DNA of 64,000 nucleotides from Acidobacteriota bacterium (GTDB taxonomy: Bacteria; Acidobacteriota; Blastocatellia; Pyrinomonadales; Pyrinomonadaceae): the NCBI GenBank assembly GCA_025463135.1, contig JAOAPY010000056.1, forward strand, positions 1-64,000, given 5' to 3'. The notes under the pieces were generated by a model. It had not been told where the DNA came from. It ran no database searches and saw nothing but the letters and a program-made list of their open reading frames with translations. A program made the translations under genes and the position numbers. Positions 49,732 through 58,264 of the stretch are shown in pieces; position 1 is the stretch's first letter; every line of letters starts with the position of its first letter.

Positions 49732-50990
49732 CTCTGCGAAAGCAATTCAAATTCAAATTTTGGCTGTTGGGGTTGGCGCTGCTTACGCTCGCGGCCCTGG
49801 CGCTGTCGTGTGGCGGTTCAAAGGCGAATGTCAAAACCACCCCCGGCGCCTCTCCTTCGCCAACTGCTATTGAAGTTACGACGGCGCCGGCAATCGTGCG
49901 GCAACTGCCCCGCTTTTTCGAGGCCACGGGCAGTCTGGCCGGCGATATGCAGTCTGATGTGCAACCGCAAACCAGCGGCAAGGTTGTCGCCGTGGGTGTC
50001 GACCTTGGGAGTTACGTGAAACGCGGTCAGATGATCGTTCGGCTCGAGGCGGCCGATAATAAGCTGCGCCTGGACCAGGCCATTGCTCAACTCGACAATG
50101 CGCGGGCCGCGGTGCGACAGGCTGAAGAGAAAATAGGACTACGGCCGGGGCAGCAATTCGATCCGGAGAAAGTTGCCGAGGTGGCCGCGGCGCGGGCCAA
50201 CTATGACCTCGCCGAAAAAAATCTGCAGCGTGCCGTGAAATTAATTGAGTCAGGTGATGTATCGCGCGCGGCTTACGACCAGCAAAAGTCGCAGCGCGAC
50301 GCCTTGAGAGAAAACTACCAGGCGGCGCTGGCCCAGGCTCGTCAAAACTATGCGGCAGTAGCAGTGGCGCGATCGAATGTCGCCAATGCGCAAAGTCAGG
50401 TGGATCTGGCGCGCCGGGCGCTGGCCTATACGATCATTGCCTCGCCGATTGATGGTTTTGTGGCTGACCGCCCGGTTGACCTGGGAGAGTACGTTACCAC
50501 CACTACAAAGGTCGCCACGGTCGTGCGCACAAATCCCCTGCGCGTGCGTATAGATATTCCCGAACAGGCCATACCCGAGGTCAAGCAGGGAGAATCCGTG
50601 TCCGTGACCACCAGCGCGTGGCCCGACCGGTCGTTCAGCGGCCGGATCGCGCGCATCTCTCCTAATGTGACTGCCACTTCGCGCACCTTGACAGTGGAAG
50701 CAGAAATTGAAAACGGCAGCGGCGCGTTGAAGCCCGGGCAATTCGCTACCGTGCGCATTTTGTTGCCGCGCTCCGAACCCGCGGTCCTGGTGCCGGCCCG
50801 GGCCGTACGCACCGAGTCAGGCGTCAGTCGGGTTTTCGTCGTCAAGGACGGTCATGCCGAACAACGCCTGGTGCAATTGGGACAGACCGAAGGAGATTTG
50901 GTGGAAATCAAAAAAGGGATCGCCGCCGACGAGCAGGTAGCGACCGGCAATGTTGAATTGTTGAGTGATGGAGTGAGTGTAAAACAGTAG
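49728..50990 (+). CDS. RND efflux periplasmic adaptor lipoprotein
   Basis: A 420-residue membrane fusion protein of the AcrA/MexA type. Signal sequence with lipobox (LAALALSC) anchors it in the inner membrane. It has the barrel-sandwich/lipoyl halves (VQPQTSGKVVAVGVDLGSYV and ALAYTIIASPIDGFVADRPV), a coiled-coil hairpin between them (~100-200, LDQAIAQLDNARAAVRQAEE), a beta-barrel (GESVSVTTSAWPDRSFSGRI) and a membrane-proximal domain (VLVPARAVRTESGVSRVFVV). It connects the RND pump to the TolC-like channel. Start overlaps the TetR stop by 4 nt. Confidence 0.95.
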   Translation: MTLRKQFKFKFWLLGLALLTLAALALSCGGSKANVKTTPGASPSPTAIEVTTAPAIVRQLPRFFEATGSLAGDMQSDVQPQTSGKVVAVGVDLGSYVKRGQMIVRLEAADNKLRLDQAIAQLDNARAAVRQAEEKIGLRPGQQFDPEKVAEVAAARANYDLAEKNLQRAVKLIESGDVSRAAYDQQKSQRDALRENYQAALAQARQNYAAVAVARSNVANAQSQVDLARRALAYTIIASPIDGFVADRPVDLGEYVTTTTKVATVVRTNPLRVRIDIPEQAIPEVKQGESVSVTTSAWPDRSFSGRIARISPNVTATSRTLTVEAEIENGSGALKPGQFATVRILLPRSEPAVLVPARAVRTESGVSRVFVVKDGHAEQRLVQLGQTEGDLVEIKKGIAADEQVATGNVELLSDGVSVKQ

Positions 50991-51094
50991 GTCTTTGGTC
51001 TTTGGTTTTTGGCCTTTGTCGGAGTCACCTCGAAGAGTGCGAGGTTCTTCCCCAAAGAACCAAAGACAAAGACCCAAGACCAAAAACCCAAGAT
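50988..51094. repeat. Periodic tracts in opposite orientation between adaptor and pump genes
   Basis: GGTCTTTGGTCTTTGG (from ~50990) and its reverse-complement-like CCAAAGACAAAGACCC... (~51056-51094) face each other across about 35 bp, so the transcript can form a long imperfect hairpin between the two genes. The units are the 7-bp CCAAAGA type. Confidence 0.75.
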
Positions 51095-51101
51095 TTTCTT
51101 T

Positions 51102-54100
51102 ATGCAAAAACTCGCCGAAATTTGTGTTCGTCGCCCGGTCTTCGCGACGATGATTATTCTCAGCCTGACCGTGGTTGGGCTGTTCTCTTACAAATCGCTG
51201 GGCGTCGATCTGTTCCCCAAGATCGATTTGCCGACGGTCACGGTTACGGTTATCAATCCGGGCGCCTCGCCACAGGAAATTGAAACCGAGATCACTGACA
51301 AGGTCGAAGGCGCGGTAAACACCATCAGCGGTATCGACGAACTGCGTTCGACTTCGGTTGAGGGCGCCTCGCAAGTCTTTATCACTTTCGTACTCGAGAA
51401 AAATGCCGACGTTGCTGCCCAGGAAGTTCGTAACAAGGTAGACCTGATCGTTAACGATCTGCCGGTTACCGCGGAAAAGCCGACGGTGCAAAAGCTTGAC
51501 ACCGACGCCACCCCGGTGATTCGCATAGCTGTTTCCGCCCCCCGATCGCTCAAGGAAGTTACCGATATTGCCGATAAGCAGATCAAGCAAAACATCGAAT
51601 CCATCAACGGTGTCGGCGACGTGCAGATTATTGGCGGCCGTGAGCGCGAGATTGCCATCTGGGTGGACCCCGATAAGTTGCGCGCCTTCAACGTCACCGT
51701 GGCCGAGGTCGCCAACTCCGTGCGCCTGCAAAACATGGAACTGCCGGGTGGCCGCGTTGACGAAGGCACTCGTGAACTGACCGTCCGCACCATGGGTCGC
51801 ATCGTTGAGCCAAAGGATTTCAACAACCTCGTTGTCGCCAGTCGGGGCAACTACGCCGTCAAGCTCAGCGATGTCGGTTATGCCGAAGACAGTTTTGAAG
51901 AAGCTCGTACCGAAGCGCGTTTGAATGGCTCGCCCGCCGTGACTCTCGTGATCTCGAAACAGTCAGGCCAGAACACGGTCGCGGTGGCCGACGCTGTCAA
52001 GCAGCGCTTGCAGGAGTTATCGACGTCGCTGCCGCCCGGCTTTCGCACGCAGGTAGTGGGCGATCAATCAATATTCATCAAAGCCTCGATCGACGCGATT
52101 CAAAAGCACTTGATCGAGGGCAGCATCCTGGCGGCGATTGTGGTCTTTCTTTTTCTGTGGAGTGTGCGCTCGACTCTGATTGCCGCTATTGCGATTCCCA
52201 CTTCGCTCATCGCCACGTTTGGATTGATGAACGCGATGGGCTTTACCCTCAATCAGATCACCATGCTGGCCCTGACCTTGATGGTGGGTATCGTCATCGA
52301 CGACGCAATTGTGGTGCTCGAAAACATTTTTCGCTTTATTGAAGAGAAGGGGGTGCCGCCTTTCCAGGCGGCCATCGAAGGGACCAAAGAGATTGGGCTG
52401 GCGGTGACCGCCACGACTTTATCTTTGTTGGCGGTTTTCCTGCCCGTCGGTTTTATGGGCGGCATTGTCGGCCGTTTCATGTCGTCATTTGGCTTTACCG
52501 CGGCCTTTGCGATTGCCGTTTCGCTCTTGGTGTCATTCACGCTGACGCCCACCCTGGCGGCGCGCTTGATCAAGCGCAGCGACGATGCCGAAGAGGGACC
52601 GGTTGACCGCGCTTTGGAACCTGCCGACCACGGCTCAAAGCAATCACGTTTTTATGCGCCAATCGATCGCAGTTACACACGCATGCTGGAATGGTCCATG
52701 AAGCATCGCGTTTTGGTGGTGATTGCCTGCCTGCTGGTGATTGTCAGCATCGTGCCCTTGTTCATGTTTGTGGGTAAAAACTTTCTCCCTGTCGACGACC
52801 AGTCGCAGTTTGAGATCAATATCCGGGCCCCCGAAGGCTATACCATCGCTGCTACGTCCGCGTTGAGCGAACACATCGCCGAAGACGTACGCAAATTGCC
52901 CGGCGTCACGGATACGTTGACTACTATCGGCTCGGGCCAGCAACAACAGGTAAACCTCGCGAACATTTACGTCAAACTGGCGGGGCTCGACGCGCGCAAA
53001 GAATCGCAGGACAACCTGATGCTGCGCGCTCGCTCGGAAGTGATGGCCAAATATTTGAAAATGTATCCCGATCAACTGCGCACGTCGGTAGCGCAGGTGG
53101 CAGCTTTCTCCGGTGGCGGAAATCGCAATGCCGATATCCAGTACGTCATCAGCGGGCCGGATTTGGACAAGCTCGCCAAGTACACCGACGAGTTTTTGAA
53201 AAAGATGAAGACGATACCGGACATCGTCGACGTTGATTCCACCTTGATCCTGGGCAAGCCGGAATTGCGTATCGTAATCGATCGAGCGCGCGCAGCCGAT
53301 CTCGGTGTTCGTGTGGGCGATATCGCCCAGGCCGTTAACACGCTGGTGGCAGGCGAAAAGGTTTCCACCTTCAATGCGGGCAAGGACCAGTACGCCGTGC
53401 GTGTGCGCGCGGTGGGAGAGGCCCGGGCCAGCGTCGAAGGCCTGCAGCGAATGATTGTTGCTTCGTCAAAGATCGGCTGGGTAAGTCTCGACAATCTGGT
53501 CCACATCGAGCCGGGCACGGGACCGTCGGCGATCGATCGTTTGAATCGACAGCGGCAGGTCATGTTGCTCGCAAACGTAAAACCCGGCGGTTCGCAATCG
53601 GCCGTGCTGGCAGCGCTGGATAAGTTCAAGCAAGAACTTCAGGTTGAGCCTTCGTACACGACCGGCCTGGCGGGACGTTCGAAAGAACTCGGGCGCGCGG
53701 CCTACTATTTTTTGCTGGCTATCATTCTCTCGTTCATTTTCATGTACATGGTGCTGGCGGCACAGTTCGAATCGTTTATTCACCCGATAACTATTTTGTT
53801 GACCCTGCCGTTGGCGATTCCGTTCGGCATCTTGTCGCTGCTGATTACGGGACAAACGGTGAATATATTTTCCGGCCTGGGACTGTTGCTGCTTTTTGGT
53901 GTGGTGAAGAAGAATGCCATTCTGCAGATCGATCATACAAACCAGTTGCGTGAGCGAGGCATGGAGCGACTGGATGCGATCATCCGCGCCAATCGCGATC
54001 GCCTGCGACCAATTCTGATGACAACCATTGCCCTGGTGGCCGGCATGTTGCCGTTGACGATTTCCAGCGGGCCCGGATCCGGTACGAACAGATCGATCGG

Positions 54101-54302
54101 CGTGCTGGTCGTCGGTGGGCAATCGCTTTGTTTGTTACTGACTTTGCTGGCGGTGCCGGTCTTCTATTCGCTGTTTGACGATCTGTCGCGCAGCCATGTG
54201 TGGGGCCGGATAGGCTCCGGAATCAGCGGCGGGTTTGCGTGGATGAGAAGGAAGACCGCCAGTGCGACAGCGTCGTTGGTGGGCTTAATTTCCAAGCATT
54301 AA
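51102..54302 (+). CDS. RND efflux transporter, inner-membrane pump
   Basis: A 1066-residue HAE1-type RND protein. ATG 51102 is chosen because the frame upstream to 51009 is a translated periodic tract and ATG 51102 begins the typical N-terminus (AEICVRRPVFATMIILSLTV). The proton-relay Asp pair is in MVGIVIDDAIVVLENIFRFI (TM4), with a Lys/Asn-bearing TM10 region (GVVKKNAILQIDHTNQL). It has two large periplasmic loops and 12 predicted TM helices. It exports hydrophobic or toxic compounds together with the adaptor and TolC proteins of the same operon. Confidence 0.96.
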   Translation: MQKLAEICVRRPVFATMIILSLTVVGLFSYKSLGVDLFPKIDLPTVTVTVINPGASPQEIETEITDKVEGAVNTISGIDELRSTSVEGASQVFITFVLEKNADVAAQEVRNKVDLIVNDLPVTAEKPTVQKLDTDATPVIRIAVSAPRSLKEVTDIADKQIKQNIESINGVGDVQIIGGREREIAIWVDPDKLRAFNVTVAEVANSVRLQNMELPGGRVDEGTRELTVRTMGRIVEPKDFNNLVVASRGNYAVKLSDVGYAEDSFEEARTEARLNGSPAVTLVISKQSGQNTVAVADAVKQRLQELSTSLPPGFRTQVVGDQSIFIKASIDAIQKHLIEGSILAAIVVFLFLWSVRSTLIAAIAIPTSLIATFGLMNAMGFTLNQITMLALTLMVGIVIDDAIVVLENIFRFIEEKGVPPFQAAIEGTKEIGLAVTATTLSLLAVFLPVGFMGGIVGRFMSSFGFTAAFAIAVSLLVSFTLTPTLAARLIKRSDDAEEGPVDRALEPADHGSKQSRFYAPIDRSYTRMLEWSMKHRVLVVIACLLVIVSIVPLFMFVGKNFLPVDDQSQFEINIRAPEGYTIAATSALSEHIAEDVRKLPGVTDTLTTIGSGQQQQVNLANIYVKLAGLDARKESQDNLMLRARSEVMAKYLKMYPDQLRTSVAQVAAFSGGGNRNADIQYVISGPDLDKLAKYTDEFLKKMKTIPDIVDVDSTLILGKPELRIVIDRARAADLGVRVGDIAQAVNTLVAGEKVSTFNAGKDQYAVRVRAVGEARASVEGLQRMIVASSKIGWVSLDNLVHIEPGTGPSAIDRLNRQRQVMLLANVKPGGSQSAVLAALDKFKQELQVEPSYTTGLAGRSKELGRAAYYFLLAIILSFIFMYMVLAAQFESFIHPITILLTLPLAIPFGILSLLITGQTVNIFSGLGLLLLFGVVKKNAILQIDHTNQLRERGMERLDAIIRANRDRLRPILMTTIALVAGMLPLTISSGPGSGTNRSIGVLVVGGQSLCLLLTLLAVPVFYSLFDDLSRSHVWGRIGSGISGGFAWMRRKTASATASLVGLISKH

Positions 54303-54412
54303 AGACGGAAATTATTAGGCACAGATTCGCACGGATAAAGACGGATAAGACGAAAGAGAGATGAAGGCAGCGCCCGGCCTACTCTCGAAATACTTAATGA
54401 GGACTGATCTAA

Positions 54413-56239
54413 ATGTTCGAAACGTTTTTGCGGCTTTGCCGCAGCACAGTGCGGAAAGGCTCTGCCTTTGCGTTGGCTTCAGGAAATAATTTTGGCGAGG
54501 CTATGCCTCGGCTATTCGTGCTCGCAATGATTCTGTCGGCTTCGGGTGCCGCACTTGCCCAACAACCGTCGCCATCGCCATCTCCGGCTGTTCTTAATGT
54601 TCCACCCATCGCGCCGAATTATCGCGCTGAGAAAACGCCACTGCCGGAGTTGGAACGCGTGGGCGTGAACATGGACCAGCAGCAGCCACTGGCCCTGCGC
54701 GAGGCATTGAAGCTGGCGCTCGAAAACAACAAAGACATCGAGGTGGCCCGCGAGAACGTCAAGATCGCGGAGTTCGATTTGTTGGGCGCGCGTGGCGTTT
54801 ATGATCCGCGACTGAGCAGCCAGTCCTATTACGAACGTGTCAAGACGCCAGTCTCGAGCTTCCTCAGCGGCGGCGAAAACGGCGCGGTGACGCAGTCGGA
54901 CTACACTGGCACATTTCGTTTCGAAGGTCTGGCGCCCACAGGTGGCGGCAATTATCGGATGGACTTCTCGTCGATACGCTTGACCAGCAACAACCAGTTT
55001 GCGGCTTTGAACCCGCAGTATCCCTCAGCCTTAACCTTCAACTTTACACAGCCCTTGTTGCGCGGCTTTCACACCGACAACGCGCGGCGTCAGATTCGCA
55101 TCCTGAAAAAGAACCTGACGCTTACCGACGTCCAGTTTCGCCAACGGGCCATCGACACTATTACGAACGTGCAGCGCGCTTACTGGGACCTGGTCTTTGC
55201 GCTGCGAAATCTGCAAGTGCAACGTGACGCGGTGCACGATGCGCGCGTGCAACTGGACCATAACCGGCGTCTGGTCGGCGAAGGTCAGCTCGCTCCCATT
55301 GATATCGTCGCCGCCGATGCGCAAGTGACAAGTTTTGAACAGGCTTTGTTCAGTGCGCTCGAGGAAGTCTCGCGCTCTGAGAATAATTTGAAGGGTCTAA
55401 TCGCCCCGGACGCGAAGGCCGCGATTTGGACGGCGGCGATCGTACCGACTGATTCGGTGGATCTGACGCCGCCGCCGATTTCGCTTCCCGATGCCATGAA
55501 ATTGGCTTTCGATAATCGCCCGGAATTACAACAGTCGAATCTGGCGCGTGAGATCAACCAGATCGATCAAAGCTACTATCGCGATCAGACTAAACCGGAG
55601 ATCGATTTGACCGGGAGCTATGGTGTTGTAGGCCTGGCGGGCACGACCAGCTCCGGAATAAATCCCTTCTCAGCCTCGTCGGTTGAGGTCCGGAATCGCG
55701 TGAATCAACTCTCGGTCCTCAATGGGCTGCAACCGCTTCCGGACATTCCGTCCCAGGCGCTCGCGCCGTTTCTGATCGGTGGCTATGGCCAGTCACTCGA
55801 CAATCTTTTGCTGAATCGCTTCAACAACTTCAGGGTGGGAGTCTCTATCAGCCTGCCTCTCAGGAATCGCACCGCGCAGGCGCAACTGGGCCGCTCGCTG
55901 GTCGAGGGCCGGCGTCTCACCACGCAACGCGAACAGTTGGAGCAGACGATTCAGGTTGATGTGCGCAATGCCCTGCAGGTTGTTCGCAGCGCGGAGGCGC
56001 GCTTGCGCGCGGCCGCCGCCAACCGTTCGGCCAGCGAGCAGCAATATGAAAGCGAGAAAAGAAAGCTCGACGCCGGCCAGTCGACAGTTTTTCTGGTGCT
56101 TGATAGACAGACTGCTTTGACGACCGCGCGCGGCAATGAATTGCGAGCTCAAACAGACTTGAATAAAGCGATTGCCGATCTGCAGCGGGCTACCGGCAAC
56201 GCCCTCACCGTCAACAGCATCGTCGTCGGTGTGCACTGA
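54413..56239 (+). CDS. TolC-family outer-membrane efflux protein
   Basis: Up to 608 residues. ATG 54413 has a fair site (GAGGA), but residues 1-30 are encoded by a row of three palindromes and look added; ATG 54503 begins a clean signal peptide (PRLFVLAMILSASGAALA). The mature part shows the two TolC repeats: LREALKLALENNKDIEVARE and LPDAMKLAFDNRPELQQSNL, each starting a helical barrel half, and long coiled helices (VRSAEARLRAAAANRSASEQ). It is the outer-membrane exit duct for the RND pump; likely last gene of the TetR-adaptor-pump-TolC operon (110-bp gap). Confidence 0.92.
   Translation: MFETFLRLCRSTVRKGSAFALASGNNFGEAMPRLFVLAMILSASGAALAQQPSPSPSPAVLNVPPIAPNYRAEKTPLPELERVGVNMDQQQPLALREALKLALENNKDIEVARENVKIAEFDLLGARGVYDPRLSSQSYYERVKTPVSSFLSGGENGAVTQSDYTGTFRFEGLAPTGGGNYRMDFSSIRLTSNNQFAALNPQYPSALTFNFTQPLLRGFHTDNARRQIRILKKNLTLTDVQFRQRAIDTITNVQRAYWDLVFALRNLQVQRDAVHDARVQLDHNRRLVGEGQLAPIDIVAADAQVTSFEQALFSALEEVSRSENNLKGLIAPDAKAAIWTAAIVPTDSVDLTPPPISLPDAMKLAFDNRPELQQSNLAREINQIDQSYYRDQTKPEIDLTGSYGVVGLAGTTSSGINPFSASSVEVRNRVNQLSVLNGLQPLPDIPSQALAPFLIGGYGQSLDNLLLNRFNNFRVGVSISLPLRNRTAQAQLGRSLVEGRRLTTQREQLEQTIQVDVRNALQVVRSAEARLRAAAANRSASEQQYESEKRKLDAGQSTVFLVLDRQTALTTARGNELRAQTDLNKAIADLQRATGNALTVNSIVVGVH
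54429..54510. repeat. Row of three 15-bp palindromes at the tolC start
   Basis: TGCGGCTTTGCCGCA (54429-54443), AAAGGCTCTGCCTTT (54455-54469) and CGAGGCTATGCCTCG (54496-54510) share the form NNNGGC-TNT-GCCNNN with compensating changes in the arms. They overlap the annotated 5' end of the TolC-family gene. Confidence 0.85.
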
Positions 56240-56275
56240 TATAGTTTTCATCCGCGGTCGCACCACGCCCACTTT

Positions 56276-56390
56276 GGAGTGCGCTGACCTGTCAGCGCTT
56301 TTGTCCAAGGCGGCCTGGCGCCGTCTTCCTGTAGAATCAAACCAATTGTGGCCGCGACGAGTCGCGCCCGGACAAAGCGCTGACACGGAG
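56276..56390. repeat. Inverted repeat (GCGCTGACCTGTCAGCGC type)
   Basis: GCGCTGACCTGTCAGCGCTT plus TTGTCC (56281-56306) is matched by GGACAAAGCGCTGACA (56370-56385); an inner palindrome CGCGACGAGTCGCG lies at 56354-56367. It lies just upstream of the DinB-like gene's ribosome-binding site. Confidence 0.75.
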
Positions 56391-56400
56391 GGATCTGGAC

Positions 56401-56865
56401 ATGGAAGATCAATTACTCGAAACCTGGGACATTCACAATCGCATTAATCTTTATTTGCTGGACGCCATTGATGCGGGATCGCTCAGTTCTTACTCCGCTT
56501 CAAAGGGTCGGAATGTCGGCGAGCAGTTTGCTCACCTTCATAACGTGCGTCTGATGTGGCTGAAGGCCGCCGCGCCCGAATTGCTGAAGGGACTGGAAAA
56601 GATTGAGAAGGATGATGCGCAGGACAAGAAATTGCTGCGCAAGTCATTGGTTGATTCAGCTGCTGCGTTGAGACACTTGCTGGGCCAGAGTCTGGAGGTT
56701 GGGGGAAAAGTAAAGGGATTCAAACCGCACGCGTCGGCATTTCTCGGCTATCTGATTTCCCACGAGTCACACCATCGTGGGCAGATCGCCTTATCGCTGA
56801 AACAGGCCGGTCATCCGCTGGACAAGAAAATTCAGTACGGATTGTGGGAATGGGGTGTGCGGTAA
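56401..56865 (+). CDS. DinB/YfiT-fold protein, possible bacillithiol S-transferase
   Basis: A 154-residue four-helix DinB-like protein: NVGEQFAHLHNVRLMWLKAA carries the first metal His, and YLISHESHHRGQIALSLKQAG the His pair of the C-terminal helix, giving the three-His metal site of this superfamily. The group contains metal-dependent thiol-S-transferases that use bacillithiol or mycothiol. Two bacillithiol genes lie 0.6 and 5 kb downstream (bshB-type and bshA), so a bacillithiol-S-transferase role is a reasonable inference. Ribosome-binding site GGAGGGATCTGGAC precedes ATG 56401. Confidence 0.85.
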   Translation: MEDQLLETWDIHNRINLYLLDAIDAGSLSSYSASKGRNVGEQFAHLHNVRLMWLKAAAPELLKGLEKIEKDDAQDKKLLRKSLVDSAAALRHLLGQSLEVGGKVKGFKPHASAFLGYLISHESHHRGQIALSLKQAGHPLDKKIQYGLWEWGVR

Positions 56866-56903
56866 AGCAGACTGCTGTTTTGAAGTTGAATCCTGGGCCA
56901 GCG

Positions 56904-56924
56904 ACGCAAACCAACAGTTTGCGT
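56904..56924. repeat. Palindromic repeat (ACGCAAACC type)
   Basis: ACGCAAACC-AAC-AGTTTGCGT followed by TAC, next to the stop codon of the small gene 56929-57093. It matches 58234-58254 exactly and the boxC-internal one at 39647 in form. Confidence 0.85.
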
Positions 56925-56928
56925 TACC

Positions 56929-57093
56929 TCAGCCGGCCGGCCAGGGGAACTTGCCGAGCAGCGCCAGACCGCCCATGCCGACCACAATGGCCGCGATAAT
57001 GATCAGGAAGTACAAACGAAGGAAGGGAACTTTGCAGGCTGGGCACTTCCGCCTGAGCAGGCCCGACTCACGTCCACATTTAGCACACTTCAT
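56929..57093 (-). CDS. 54-residue zinc-ribbon membrane protein
   Basis: A short minus-strand gene with ATG 57093 (GGAGACGGCTGG upstream) and TGA at 56929. The N-terminus has two Cys pairs, KCAKC and KCPAC, 11 residues apart, separated by a basic stretch (GRESGLLRRK), like a zinc ribbon. Residues ~25-47 form one membrane helix (LYFLIIIAAIVVGMGGLALL), then FPWPAG at the end. Intact frame, start, ribosome-binding site and plausible fold support a real gene. Small zinc-ribbon membrane proteins are common and mostly uncharacterised; function is unknown. Confidence 0.75.
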   Translation of the reverse strand: MKCAKCGRESGLLRRKCPACKVPFLRLYFLIIIAAIVVGMGGLALLGKFPWPAG

Positions 57094-57433
57094 CCAGCCG
57101 TCTCCGCGTTTTGAATTATTGATTTAGCCCGCGCATCCACAAACTCTGTCGAGTGCCTCGCAAGCGATGGGTTGAACGGCGATACTTTAGCACAGTGAGG
57201 GATCAGTTGACGCCACAATCTGCCAACAAAGTTCTGGTTGCAGACGGCGCACACTCATCTCATTCACACTCGGTTTCAACCGGGTGTGTATGAAATAGAA
57301 ATTCTCAGACCAGCCCGGACTTTCATGAGTCGCTTGGAAGCCGCACGAAACAAACGACGCGCAGACACTCGTCAAATCGGCGACACGGCTTGACCGTGCG
57401 GCGGAGGTTCGGCAAACTCAAGATACAAAAGGC
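57094..57433. other. Intergenic region upstream of the bshB-type gene
   Basis: No gene is seen. It holds the divergent promoters of the 54-residue gene and the deacetylase gene, plus the palindrome CACACTCGGTTTCAACCGGG-TGTG (57265-57288), a relative of 48794-48813. Confidence 0.55.
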
Positions 57434-58180
57434 ATGGCTAATACCGACATAGAACTGGATGTGCTGGCAATCTTTTCTCATCCGGACGACGCTGAGTTGA
57501 GCGTTGCCGGTACGCTTCTGAAGCTGAAGAAGCTGGGTTATCGCACCGGTGTATGCGACATGTCGCGCGGCGAGATGGGCACGCGCGGCACGATCGAAAT
57601 TCGCGCCAAAGAGGCGTTGGACGCAGCCGCTATTCTGAAATTAGATGCCCGGCTTAATCTGCAGCAGGCCGACGGTCACATCTGGCTCACTGAAGAATCG
57701 CGCACAGCGGTAGTGCGCGTCATTCGCTCACATCGTCCGCAACTCTTGCTCACCACGCATTGGGACGATCCACATCCGGATCATGCTGCTACCTGCCGCA
57801 TCGTTCGCGAAGCCGCGCGGCTGGCAACCATGAAACGGTATGATTTTGAGTCCGGGCAGCAGGCTGTCAAAATGCCGGCGCTCGCACATTCGTTGTTTTC
57901 CCGTCTGATACCGCCATCGTTCATCGTCGATGTTTCGGATTTTGTTGAAGAGAAAATGAAGGCCATTCGCGCGCATGCTTCGCAGTTTTACAGCGCCAGC
58001 TCGAAGGAGCCCGCGACGCGCATCAGTGAAGCGGGGTTTCTGAAGCAGATCGAGGATCGCATGCGTTATATGGGATCATTGATCGGCGTCGAAGCCGGTG
58101 AGGCTTTCTACGTGCGGGAAGCACTGAATGTCGCAGATCCCCTGGCGTTGCTCACACGCCCGATGAACATCTACTCGTGA
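57434..58180 (+). CDS. bshB1: PIG-L/LmbE-family deacetylase, bacillithiol BshB1-type
   Basis: A 248-residue zinc deacetylase: VLAIFSHPDDAELSVAGTLL (His-Pro-Asp-Asp, metal ligands and base) and TTHWDDPHPDHAATCRIVRE (second His motif HPDH) define the LmbE family. SRGEMGTRGTIEIRAKEALD and MRYMGSLIGVEAGEAFYVRE match the BshB1 subtype, which removes the acetyl group from GlcNAc-malate in bacillithiol synthesis. Co-occurrence with bshA (61850) supports that role. A mycothiol-type or other LmbE deacetylase is less likely. It lies alone on the plus strand, with the large minus-strand gene after it. Confidence 0.9.
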   Translation: MANTDIELDVLAIFSHPDDAELSVAGTLLKLKKLGYRTGVCDMSRGEMGTRGTIEIRAKEALDAAAILKLDARLNLQQADGHIWLTEESRTAVVRVIRSHRPQLLLTTHWDDPHPDHAATCRIVREAARLATMKRYDFESGQQAVKMPALAHSLFSRLIPPSFIVDVSDFVEEKMKAIRAHASQFYSASSKEPATRISEAGFLKQIEDRMRYMGSLIGVEAGEAFYVREALNVADPLALLTRPMNIYS

Positions 58181-58184
58181 TGCT

Positions 58185-58255
58185 GTAAAGCAAGCAGTCA
58201 GCTTGCGTCACGGTTGAGTGGCTGCCATCGCCGACGCAAACCAACAGTTTGCGTT
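58185..58255. repeat. Pair of palindromic repeats (GCAAGC and ACGCAAACC types)
   Basis: AGCAAGCAGTCAGCTTGCGT (~58189-58208) and ACGCAAACCAACAGTTTGCGT (58234-58254) fill the gap between two convergent genes. Confidence 0.75.
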
Positions 58256-58264
58256 ACATCCAGT

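Noticed and set aside
51009-51101. Longer N-terminus for the RND pump
   Set aside because: The extra codons read through 7-bp-periodic tracts (PKEPKTKTQDQKPK), while the family N-terminus begins at ATG 51102.
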